Below are positions 1 to 5,235 of a stretch of 8,206 bases of DNA, piece after piece (positions within the stretch are counted from its first letter, which is position 1; each line of letters begins with the position of its first letter). This stretch comes from Acidimicrobiia bacterium (lineage in GTDB: Bacteria; Actinomycetota; Acidimicrobiia; Acidimicrobiales; Aldehydirespiratoraceae). Under the pieces are notes generated by a model that did no database searches, had not been told where the DNA came from, and was given only the letters and a program-made list of their open reading frames with translations. The position numbers were made by a program, and so were the translations under genes. Where the stretch lies: NCBI GenBank assembly GCA_022824605.1, contig JAJDZO010000117.1, forward strand, positions 1 through 8,206, given 5' to 3'.

Positions 1-4
1 TCAT
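1..4 (-). CDS. Probable start of the next transporter gene (permease expected), nearly all outside the window
   Basis: On the minus strand an ATG sits at 4-2, in the one frame not used by the ATPase or by the 11-codon mini-ORF. Reading upstream in that frame, I find no ATG, GTG or TTG between this codon and the in-frame stop at 67-65, so it is the first possible start. BMP-type importers normally have two permease genes directly after the ATPase gene, which is why a permease is expected here. No coding sequence can be read, so identity is inferred from position only. No Shine-Dalgarno sequence precedes it. Confidence 0.35.
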
Positions 5-36
5 CGGAGGCTGGCCTGAGACGTTGTGCCGATCAT
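1..36 (-). other. 11-codon mini-ORF bridging the ATPase gene and the next gene
   Basis: A minus-strand ATG at 36-34 overlaps the ATPase stop (35-33) as ATGA. It opens an 11-codon frame (MIGTTSQASLR) whose own stop (3-1) overlaps the next ATG (4-2), again as ATGA. The peptide is unlikely to have a function of its own. If the frame is used, it would carry terminating ribosomes across the 28-nt gap to the next start. It may be chance, because ATGA is common in this GC-rich sequence. A similar arrangement exists at 5161-5235. Confidence 0.2.
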
Positions 37-1559
37 CGGGCGCCAGCCTCGAGCGCGGCGCCGGTCATGTAGGCGCCGAGGTCGCGGGGGGTGATCTCGC
101 TGGGGTCGAGTCGGGCCACCAGCCGGCCGCGCAGCATCACCACGATGGTGTCGGACAGCCCGATCAGCTCCTCGAGGTCGGCCGACACCAGCAGCGTGGC
201 CAGGCCCTGGGCCCGGGCCTCGCGGATGTCGTCCCACACGGCGGCCTGCGCGCCCACGTCGATTCCCCGAGTGGGGTGGTTGGCGATGAGCATGGCCGGG
301 CCAGCCAGCATCTCGCGGCCCACGATCAGCTTCTGCTGGTTGCCTCCCGACAGGGCGTGGGCCGACACGTCGATGTTGGGAGTGCGAACGTCGTACTCGG
401 TGCGTATCTGGCTGGTGCGGTCACGCATGCCCGAGCGGCTGAGCCACATGCCCTGGGAGTACGGTTCGGTGGTCTGGTGGCCCAGTGCCGCGTTCTCCCA
501 CAGGCTGAACTCCAGCAGCAGGCCGTCCCGGTGGCGGTCCTGGGGCACGTAGCTAAGGCCCATCTCGCGCCGTCGCCGCACCGAGTCGTGGGTGATATCG
601 CGTCCCAGCAGCCTCACGGTGCCGTCGTCGGGGTCTTCGATACCCATGATGGCGTTGACCAGTTCGCTCTGCCCGTTGCCCTCCACTCCGGCGACGCCCA
701 CGATCTCTCCCCGGTGGACGCGCAGGCTCACGCCGTCCACCGCTGACCGCCCACCCTCGCCCGCAACCCGCAGTTCTGATACCTCCAGGGCGACCTCGTC
801 GGTGACGGTGGAGGCGCCCGCGTCGGGGACGGGGAGTTCCGAGCCGATCATCATCTCGGCCAGATCCTGCGCGGTCACCGCTTCGGGCTTCACCGTGCCC
901 ACGGTGCGGCCCTGACGCAGCACCGTAATGGTGTCGGCGATCTCCAGGACCTCGTCAAGCTTGTGGTCGATGAACAGGATGGTGGCGCCGTCGGCCTTGA
1001 GTTCGCGGACGTTGCGGAACAGTTCGTCCACCTCTTGGGGCACCAGCACGGCCGTCGGCTCGTCGAGGATGAGGATCTTGGCCCCCCGGTACAGCACCTT
1101 GATGATCTCCACCCGCTGGCGCTCGCCCACCTCCAGGGTCTCCACCAGGTCGTCGGCGTTGATGTCGAGTCCGTAGGCCCGGCCGACCTCATCGAGGTGC
1201 TCGCGGCCCGCGGCGAAGTCGATGCGGCCGAATCGGCGCATCGGCTCGGCCCCGAGGATCACGTTCTCGAGTACGGTCAACTGGTCGGCCAGCATGAAAT
1301 GCTGGTGCACCATCCCGATGCCCAGGTCGATGGCCTGGGACGGCGAGTTCAGCTCCACTGCCTCGCCCCGGATCTTGATGGTGCCCTCGTCGGGGGGCTG
1401 CATGCCGTAGAGGATCTTCATCAGGGTCGACTTGCCGGCCCCGTTCTCGCCGCAGATGGCGTGGATCTCGCCCTCGGCCACGGCCAGGTTGATGTCGTCG
1501 TTGGCCACGACGCCGGGGAACCGCTTGGTGATCCCTGTCAACTCGATGGCCAGCGCCAC
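33..1559 (-). CDS. ABC importer ATPase with two nucleotide-binding domains (BMP/nucleoside or simple-sugar type)
   Basis: This is the energising subunit of a BMP-linked importer, expected to act on the cytoplasmic face of the membrane with two permeases. It has 508 residues from the chosen GTG, close to the family's usual ~510. Domain 1 (about 5-240) has Walker A GENGAGKST at 37-45, signature LEVGERQR, Walker B ILILDEPTA and the H-loop histidine in FIDHKL. Domain 2 (about 260-500) has the degenerate P-loop GVEGNGQSEL typical of this family, signature LSGGNQQK, and LIANHPTRGIDVGA, where His replaces the usual catalytic Glu. Domain 2 is therefore probably weak or inactive in hydrolysis, as is normal for relatives. 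A TTG start at 1595 would add 12 residues, but it lies inside a hairpin and has no ribosome site. The GTG at 1559 follows GAGGGAGG. Its partner is the upstream BMP lipoprotein gene. The substrate cannot be read from the ATPase; nucleosides are the best guess. Confidence 0.92.
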   Translation of the reverse strand: MALAIELTGITKRFPGVVANDDINLAVAEGEIHAICGENGAGKSTLMKILYGMQPPDEGTIKIRGEAVELNSPSQAIDLGIGMVHQHFMLADQLTVLENVILGAEPMRRFGRIDFAAGREHLDEVGRAYGLDINADDLVETLEVGERQRVEIIKVLYRGAKILILDEPTAVLVPQEVDELFRNVRELKADGATILFIDHKLDEVLEIADTITVLRQGRTVGTVKPEAVTAQDLAEMMIGSELPVPDAGASTVTDEVALEVSELRVAGEGGRSAVDGVSLRVHRGEIVGVAGVEGNGQSELVNAIMGIEDPDDGTVRLLGRDITHDSVRRRREMGLSYVPQDRHRDGLLLEFSLWENAALGHQTTEPYSQGMWLSRSGMRDRTSQIRTEYDVRTPNIDVSAHALSGGNQQKLIVGREMLAGPAMLIANHPTRGIDVGAQAAVWDDIREARAQGLATLLVSADLEELIGLSDTIVVMLRGRLVARLDPSEITPRDLGAYMTGAALEAGAR

Positions 1560-1563
1560 GCAG

Positions 1564-1571
1564 CCTCCCTC
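1564..1571 (-). promoter_or_regulatory. Ribosome binding site that fixes the ATPase start
   Basis: The minus strand reads GAGGGAGG, then CTGC, then GTG. The spacing of 4 nt from the last G is slightly short, but this is the only good Shine-Dalgarno match near the start. It favours the GTG at 1559 over the TTG at 1595. It lies 10 nt downstream of the strong hairpin at 1582-1609, so the site should be free when the hairpin is folded. Confidence 0.7.
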
Positions 1572-1581
1572 ATAAACGACT

Positions 1582-1609
1582 ACCGGGCCGGACAATAGCC
1601 CGGCCCGGT
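1582..1609 (-). promoter_or_regulatory. Intercistronic stem-loop between the binding-protein and ATPase genes
   Basis: Positions 1582-1591 (ACCGGGCCGG) are perfectly complementary to 1600-1609. This gives a 10-bp, nearly all G-C stem with an 8-nt loop. No run of U follows on the minus strand, so it is not a standard intrinsic terminator. Hairpins between a binding-protein gene and the rest of its transporter operon commonly protect the upstream mRNA 3' end, or partly attenuate transcription, so that binding protein is made in excess. That role is an inference here. Confidence 0.6.
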
Positions 1610-1636
1610 GTCATCGTTGGATTTGTGCTCCGGAGC

Positions 1637-1652
1637 GCCCGACGCAGCGGGC
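1637..1652 (-). promoter_or_regulatory. Second small stem-loop just after the BMP lipoprotein gene
   Basis: GCCCG at 1637-1641 pairs with CGGGC at 1648-1652 around a 6-nt loop, 17 nt after the stop codon of the lipoprotein gene on the minus strand. Next to it lies the perfect 10-bp palindrome GCTCCGGAGC at 1627-1636. With the stronger hairpin at 1582-1609, the 110-nt gap holds consecutive structures. The 5-bp stem alone is weak evidence in GC-rich DNA. Confidence 0.3.
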
Positions 1653-1669
1653 CTGCCGGGGCTCAGTGA

Positions 1670-2893
1670 TCAGGGCGCGTCAGGCACCACTATGTCGCCG
1701 GCCACGATCTGGGCCTTGAGGGCATCGAGCTCGCCGGCGATGTCGTCCACGAAGCCGCCCGAGGTGCTGTAGCCGACTCCGTCCACGGACAGGTCGTAGG
1801 CGGTCGGGCCCGGCTGCATAGTGCCGTCGACGACCGATCGGATCATCTCGAAGATCGACACGTCCACCCGCTTGAGCATCGAGGTGAGGATGTAGTCGCG
1901 CACACTCGCGTCGGCGGTGTGGTACTGGTCGGAGTCGACGCCGATGGCCCACACCTTGGACCCGGTGGCCTCGCTCTGCTCCAGCGCAGCCTGGAACAGG
2001 CCCGCGCCGGAGCCGCCGGCTGCGTGGTACACGATGTCGGCGCCCTCTTCGTACATGGCCAGCGCGATCTCCTTGGCCCGGTCCGGGGCGTTGAAGCCGT
2101 CGAAGTCGGGGGCTTGGGTTATGTAGTTGGAGATGATCTCGATGTCGGGGTTCACGGCTTGAGCGCCGGCGTTGAACCCGGCCTCGAAGCGCTCGATGAG
2201 GCCGCCGACGTTGGCCACGCCGCCGATGAAGCCGATGGTGCCGGTCTGGCTCTTCATGGCTGCGGCTGCGCCCACCAGGAACGAGCCCTCATGCTCGGTG
2301 AACACCAGTCCGGCGATGTTGTCGCCGTAGGGGGCCGGGGGATCGGCGCCCCAGTTGATCATGGCCGAGTCGACCACGCCGAACTTGGTGTCGGGGTTCT
2401 CGGCGCCCACCGCGGCGGCGTCGCCCTCGAACAGGAATCCGACGCCGATGACCACGTCGTGGGCGTCGGCAGCCAGTTGCAGCAGCTCGCCGCGGTTGGA
2501 GCCGTCGGGCTCGGGGGATGCTTCGGTGAAGGTGATACCCAACTCCGAGGCGGCCCGCTCGATGCCGGCTGCGGCCGAGTCGTTGAACGACTGGTCGCCG
2601 CGTCCACCGATGTCGAACACCAGCCCGACGGAGATGTCGGTCATCTCAGGCTCGGCCATCTCTTCTTCGGGTTCGGCCATTTCCTCGTCGGGTTCGGCCA
2701 TCTCTTCTTCGGGTTCGGCCATCTCTTCTTCAGGCTCGGCCATTTCCTCTTCGGGTTCGGCCGCCGGCTGCGTCTCGGATGTGGCCGGTTCGGGATCGCT
2801 GGCGGTCTCCGCATCGTCATCGTCCCCGCAGGCGGCTGCAAGCAGGGCGAAGGACAGCAGAACCGCGAGAATGAGCGTTCCACGTTTGCGCAT
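1670..2893 (-). CDS. BMP/PnrA-family substrate-binding lipoprotein of an ABC importer
   Basis: This is the extracytoplasmic ligand-binding component of the importer, 407 residues long. Residues 1-21 form a lipoprotein signal (MRKRG, then a hydrophobic stretch) with Cys22 in LLAAAC as the predicted lipid anchor. Residues 23-84 are a low-complexity acidic linker that includes five EPEEEMA-type heptads (46-80). The BMP domain starts near residue 86. Family motifs are SVGLVFDIGG followed by GDQSFND (88-105), YHAAGGSGAGLFQAALE, WAIGVDSDQYH, ILTSMLKRVD, and the C-terminal GGFVDDI. Characterised relatives (PnrA, BmpA, NupA) bind purine or other nucleosides; the ligand here is inferred. An ATG five codons upstream is possible, but GGAGGG at 2906-2901 sits 7 nt before the ATG at 2893 and overlaps that upstream start, so the shorter form is chosen. 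The protein is longer than many relatives because of the linker. It lies directly upstream of the ATPase gene. Confidence 0.93.
   Translation of the reverse strand: MRKRGTLILAVLLSFALLAAACGDDDDAETASDPEPATSETQPAAEPEEEMAEPEEEMAEPEEEMAEPDEEMAEPEEEMAEPEMTDISVGLVFDIGGRGDQSFNDSAAAGIERAASELGITFTEASPEPDGSNRGELLQLAADAHDVVIGVGFLFEGDAAAVGAENPDTKFGVVDSAMINWGADPPAPYGDNIAGLVFTEHEGSFLVGAAAAMKSQTGTIGFIGGVANVGGLIERFEAGFNAGAQAVNPDIEIISNYITQAPDFDGFNAPDRAKEIALAMYEEGADIVYHAAGGSGAGLFQAALEQSEATGSKVWAIGVDSDQYHTADASVRDYILTSMLKRVDVSIFEMIRSVVDGTMQPGPTAYDLSVDGVGYSTSGGFVDDIAGELDALKAQIVAGDIVVPDAP
2651..2755 (-). repeat. Five 21-bp tandem repeats encoding an acidic heptad linker
   Basis: Five consecutive 21-bp units begin at 2651, 2672, 2693, 2714 and 2735. 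Each is a variant of (C/T)TCGGCCAT followed by TTCC/TCTT-rich sequence on the plus strand, with only a few differences between units. Each unit encodes one EPEEEMA or EPDEEMA heptad. Because 21 is a multiple of 3, gain or loss of units would only change linker length. The units lie between the lipid-anchored Cys22 and the folded binding domain, so they probably act as a charged spacer. A partial sixth unit (EPEM) borders the domain. Confidence 0.9.
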
Positions 2894-2933
2894 AGGTATT
2901 CCCTCCATGGGTATGTGAGCGTTGCGGCCCCGA

Positions 2934-2939
2934 ATGGTA
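2934..2939 (-). promoter_or_regulatory. Candidate -10 box for the transporter operon
   Basis: The minus strand reads TACCAT here, within GTTACCATT. It would give a leader of roughly 30 nt ahead of the lipoprotein ATG at 2893. I see no convincing -35 element at the usual distance. The remaining 2894-3022 intergenic region holds no gene that I can support. An 8-bp direct repeat CTTGCGAG (2954-2961 and 3003-3010) is present but may be chance. Confidence 0.3.
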
Positions 2940-3022
2940 ACGGACCCTGAGAACTTGCGAGTGCGATGGCGGCGATTGCTGCCGATGGAGGTCCGGGCGG
3001 CGCTTGCGAGATGCTGTGAGCG

Positions 3023-3379
3023 TCAGGGCTTGCGCGCCGGGATGCGGATGCGGTGGCGGTTGGCGGCGACGAGGGCGTAGACGGGACGGGCCAGCCAGCC
3101 GAGGGGCGGATGGACGATCAGCGCTCCGGCCGCGGCCCACGCTCCACCTGCCGCCATCAGAGATCGTCCGATCGCCTGAGCGCCACGGGACCACCGCATG
3201 CCCTTGCCGCGATCGTCGATCCACCACACTGCGGAGCGGGCGTCGAGTTCCGACAGGCCCAGTTCGTCCAGTTTTAGTGACTGCCAAGGCGCCACCCGGG
3301 CTTCGGTGGGCAGGCGGGCCTCGATCCAGCGAGCCGACCGTATGCAGAAGCCGCACTCGCCGTCATAAACCAGCAGCAC
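3023..3379 (-). CDS. DCC-family thiol-disulfide oxidoreductase-like protein (DUF393)
   Basis: This small protein of 118 residues is typical in size for DUF393, whose members carry a thioredoxin-like DxxCxxC motif near the N terminus. Here the sequence opens LLVYDGECGFC, giving Asp6, Cys9 and Cys12. WxxxR-type aromatic and basic residues follow, then a hydrophobic stretch near 75-90 (AAGGAWAAAGALIV) and a basic C terminus. The family is named for possible redox activity, but its substrates are not established. The GTG at 3379 places the motif at the usual distance from the N terminus. Another GTG at 3403 would add eight residues (VRWWQTGG), and neither start has a good ribosome site. The gene is divergent from bL37, with 67 nt between starts. 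It lies 129 nt upstream of the lipoprotein gene and so may or may not share its transcript. No functional link to the transporter is evident. Confidence 0.85.
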   Translation of the reverse strand: MLLVYDGECGFCIRSARWIEARLPTEARVAPWQSLKLDELGLSELDARSAVWWIDDRGKGMRWSRGAQAIGRSLMAAGGAWAAAGALIVHPPLGWLARPVYALVAANRHRIRIPARKP

Positions 3380-3432
3380 CCCACCAGTCTGCCACCACCG
3401 CACACTCGGTCGGGTTCGTCGAGGCCCGGCGA

Positions 3433-3438
3433 TAGCGT
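3433..3438 (+). promoter_or_regulatory. Leaderless-type -10 box for bL37
   Basis: TAGCGT (matching TANNNT) ends 8 nt before the ATG at 3447. Transcription would then start at or next to the A of the start codon, as in actinobacterial leaderless mRNAs. No Shine-Dalgarno sequence precedes the ATG and no clear -35 box is visible. The same spacing is found at 4821-4826 and 6161-6166, which strengthens the call. Confidence 0.55.
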
Positions 3439-3446
3439 GGTGAGCC

Positions 3447-3536
3447 ATGTCCAAGCGCACCAGCAAGCGCCGCGCCAAGGCCCGCCGGTCCAAGGCGAAC
3501 CACGGACGCAAGCCCAACGCCGGCCGCAACAGCTGA
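3447..3536 (+). CDS. Small basic ribosomal protein, bL37-like (29 aa)
   Basis: An ATG-TGA frame of 29 codons encodes a very basic peptide. It starts MSKRTSKRRAKARRSKA, continues NHGRKPN, and ends AGRNS. The pattern of an Arg/Lys-rich start followed by (K/A)ANHG(K/R)(K/R)PN matches, from memory, the ~24-residue 50S protein bL37 first seen in mycobacterial ribosome structures and widespread in actinobacteria. In those structures it sits on the large subunit near 23S rRNA. The five residues after KPN are an extension relative to the mycobacterial form as I recall it. Lys/Arg make up about 11 of 29 residues and there are no acidic residues, which is strong evidence against a random frame. The ATG lies 8 nt after a TAGCGT box, suggesting a leaderless transcript. 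Gene finders with a length cutoff would miss it. Confidence 0.8.
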   Translation: MSKRTSKRRAKARRSKANHGRKPNAGRNS

Positions 3537-3582
3537 CGCGGCCCATCGGGACTCGACCTTCTCGGTTGGTGGTCTTGGCAGC

Positions 3583-3611
3583 CGCAGCGGCCTTGCAAGG
3601 GCGCCGCTGCG
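3583..3611 (+). terminator. Stem-loop downstream of bL37
   Basis: CGCAGCGGC (3583-3591) pairs perfectly with GCCGCTGCG (3603-3611), giving a 9-bp stem with an 11-nt loop that contains most of the palindrome CCTTGCAAGG. It starts 46 nt after the bL37 stop and ends 50 nt before the YchF-like start. No U-tract follows, so it is either a U-less terminator, a 3'-end stabiliser, or chance in GC-rich DNA. Confidence 0.4.
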
Positions 3612-3661
3612 ACAGTGGCGTGACGGGCGCTGGTCGGGTGCGGAGGGGCTGGTAGGTCGGT

Positions 3662-4735
3662 ATGGAACGGTTTGGATTTGTTGGGTTGCCCAATTCGGGC
3701 AAGACCTCGTTGCACAATGCTCTGGCCGGGGGCGATGCGGTGGCGGCCCGGCACGCCTTTTCCACCAAGTCGGCCAACGTGGGGGTGGCCCGGGTACCCG
3801 ACGCGCGCCTGTCGCAGCTGGCCGAGATGAGCGACAGTCGTCGTACCGTTCACGCATCGGTGCAGTTCGCCGACATCGGTGGCCTGGTGTCGGGCTCGAA
3901 CCGGGGCGAGGGACTGGGCAACGCCTTCCTGGGCCACATCCGCGACACCGACGCCATCGTCTACGTGCTGCGAGCCTTCGTCGACCCCGACATCGCCGGC
4001 GATGACGACCCGCTCAACAGCCTGCGGGTGCTGGAGACCGAACTGGCCCTGGCCGACCTCGACAGCGCGGCCCGCCAACTCGACAAACTCGCTCGGGCCG
4101 CCAAGGGAGACCCGTCGCTGCGGCCCGGACGCGACCTGCTCGCACAGGCGGTCGACGTTCTCGAGAACGGCGTTCCGCTGTACCGAGCCGGCTTGGACGA
4201 CGACACCACCAGCGCCCTTCGCCCCTACTTCTTGATCACCAACAAACCGGTCCTGGCAGTGGTGAACATCGGAGAGGACCAGATCGAAGCCGCCGAAGAA
4301 CTGGCCGAACCGGTGCGCGCCGAGCTGGATGGCGCCGAGGTGATGGCGGTGTGCGTGCAACTCGAGGCCGAGGCCGCCCAGCTCGACGACGCCGAGCGTC
4401 CCGAGATGCTGTCGGCTCTGGGTCTCGGGAGCGGCGCTCTGGACCGGTTCCTGACCCTCGCCTACCACCTGCTCGGGCTCCGGACCTTCCTCACCACCGG
4501 CCCCAAGGAGAGCCGGGCCTGGACCTTCCGTGCCGGGGCGTCGGCCGTCGAATGCGCCGGAGCCGTCCATTCCGACATCCAGCGCGGCTTCATCCGAGCC
4601 GACACCGTCGCCTGCCAGCCGCTGCTGGAGGCCGGATCCTGGGTCGCGGCCCGAGAGCAGGGCCTGGTGCGCTCCGAGGGCAAGGAATACCGCGTCTGCG
4701 ACGGCGACGTGATGGAGTTCAGGTTCAACGTCTGA
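3662..4735 (+). CDS. ychF: YchF/Obg-like ATPase (OLA1 family), divergent
   Basis: YchF proteins are cytosolic, ribosome-associated P-loop ATPases of the Obg-HflX superfamily. This one has 357 residues, close to the usual ~360. The N-terminal nucleotide domain shows P-loop GLPNSGKTS (8-16), the NVGVARVPDARL segment (39-50), switch FADIGGLV (69-76) with Asp71 and Gly74, GEGLGNAFL, and NIGE (202-205), the NxxE that makes the family prefer ATP. The C-terminal TGS-like domain (about 272-357, DUF933) has ESRAWTFRAG, HSDIQRGFIRAD and a DGDVMEFRFNV ending. Departures from the common pattern are NSGKTS for NVGKST and FSTKSAN for F(A/C)TIEPN. The residue matching E. coli redox Cys35 is Ser34, so thiol control of that kind is not expected. 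ATG 3662 matches the family N terminus. The ribosome site is poor: GGAGG at 3642-3646 lies 15 nt away. The gene stands 125 nt after bL37. Confidence 0.93.
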   Translation: MERFGFVGLPNSGKTSLHNALAGGDAVAARHAFSTKSANVGVARVPDARLSQLAEMSDSRRTVHASVQFADIGGLVSGSNRGEGLGNAFLGHIRDTDAIVYVLRAFVDPDIAGDDDPLNSLRVLETELALADLDSAARQLDKLARAAKGDPSLRPGRDLLAQAVDVLENGVPLYRAGLDDDTTSALRPYFLITNKPVLAVVNIGEDQIEAAEELAEPVRAELDGAEVMAVCVQLEAEAAQLDDAERPEMLSALGLGSGALDRFLTLAYHLLGLRTFLTTGPKESRAWTFRAGASAVECAGAVHSDIQRGFIRADTVACQPLLEAGSWVAAREQGLVRSEGKEYRVCDGDVMEFRFNV

Positions 4736-4820
4736 GGGGCCGAGCGGTCCGCGAGCGCACCGAACAAGCGCGGGAAGCGCTCCACTCCCCGGCGCCTTCA
4801 TCACGGTCGTGTCGGACTAC

Positions 4821-4826
4821 TAGATT
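4821..4826 (+). promoter_or_regulatory. Leaderless-type -10 box for the DUF192 gene
   Basis: TAGATT (TANNNT) ends exactly 8 nt before the GTG at 4835, the same distance as for bL37 and metG. No Shine-Dalgarno sequence lies before the GTG. A poor -35 candidate, TTCATC, is at 4797-4802 with an 18-nt spacer. This suggests that DUF192 and rsmI are transcribed separately from ychF. Confidence 0.5.
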
Positions 4827-4834
4827 CTCCAACC

Positions 4835-5164
4835 GTGGCCTGGCTGATGGTCGGAGACCGGGTGGTGGCGTCCCTCGAGATCGCTTCCACCGGCCGCGAG
4901 CGCCGCAAGGGCCTGTGCGGACGCCCCGGGATCGAAGGCGCTCTGCTGCTGGAGCGGACCCGCTCGGTACACACCTTCGGCATGCGCTTCGCCATCGATG
5001 TGGCCCACTGTGACGCCGACATGCGGGTGCTGCGAGTGACGACCATGCGACCCAACCGCCTCGGGCGCCTGGTGTGGCCGGCCGCATCGGTGATCGAGGC
5101 CGAGGCGGGCAGCATGCAACGCTGGGGCGTGACCCCCGGCACCGAACTGGAGATCCGGCAATGA
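4835..5164 (+). CDS. DUF192 family protein
   Basis: This protein of 109 residues covers a whole DUF192 domain. Recognisable points are RRKGLCGRPGIEGALLLE (about 24-41), HTFGMRFAIDVAHCD (46-60), with the GM(R/K)..ID pattern characteristic of the family, the P-R-region MRPNRLGRLVW, and the closing SVIEAEAGSMQRWGVTPGTELEI. Members are small beta-rich proteins, often exported in Gram-negatives, and their biochemical role is not established. No signal peptide is visible here, so a cytoplasmic location is likely. The GTG start at 4835 is supported by the leaderless-type box in front of it; the next internal start (Met5) would trim only four residues. The stop TGA (5162-5164) overlaps an ATG at 5161 that opens a 24-codon frame leading to rsmI, which suggests that the two genes form one transcript. 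Confidence 0.87.
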   Translation: MAWLMVGDRVVASLEIASTGRERRKGLCGRPGIEGALLLERTRSVHTFGMRFAIDVAHCDADMRVLRVTTMRPNRLGRLVWPAASVIEAEAGSMQRWGVTPGTELEIRQ

Positions 5165-5235
5165 TGAGCGCCCCGGCTGGGCGCTCGCCGGGCACCGCTA
5201 CCGGTTCTCAGCCTGGACCTGCGCCGCGGCGATGA
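5161..5235 (+). other. 24-codon mini-ORF bridging DUF192 and rsmI
   Basis: An ATG at 5161 overlaps the DUF192 stop as ATGA. The 24-codon frame (MMSAPAGRSPGT, then a Pro/Gly-rich end) closes with TGA at 5233-5235, which overlaps the rsmI ATG at 5232 as a second ATGA. The frame thus spans the 67-nt gap exactly. The rsmI start lacks a Shine-Dalgarno sequence, so terminating ribosomes delivered by this frame could reinitiate there. The low-complexity peptide does not look like a folded protein. The arrangement could still be chance. Confidence 0.35.

Noticed and set aside
1560..1595. A TTG start at 1595 giving a longer ATPase
   Set aside because: It lies in the loop of the 10-bp hairpin, lacks a ribosome site, and the extra residues (SGPVVVYEGGC) precede the normal family N terminus.
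1919..2950. A 343-residue plus-strand frame containing an apparent GFGHLFFGFGHF repeat
   Set aside because: The repeat is the complement of the lipoprotein's 21-bp array. No independent coding evidence exists.
2954..3010. Direct repeat CTTGCGAG at 2954-2961 and 3003-3010 as an operator
   Set aside because: An 8-bp match 49 bp apart is too weak without conservation or symmetry.
3437..3655. A 72-codon plus-strand frame overlapping bL37 in another frame
   Set aside because: The bL37 frame has a recognisable conserved core and a well-placed promoter box; this frame has neither.
3023..4804. A 593-residue open frame on the minus strand opposite the YchF-like gene
   Set aside because: Only its last 118 codons match a known family (DUF393). 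The rest mirrors the plus-strand ychF and bL37 region and is explained by GC-rich codon use removing stops on the opposite strand.
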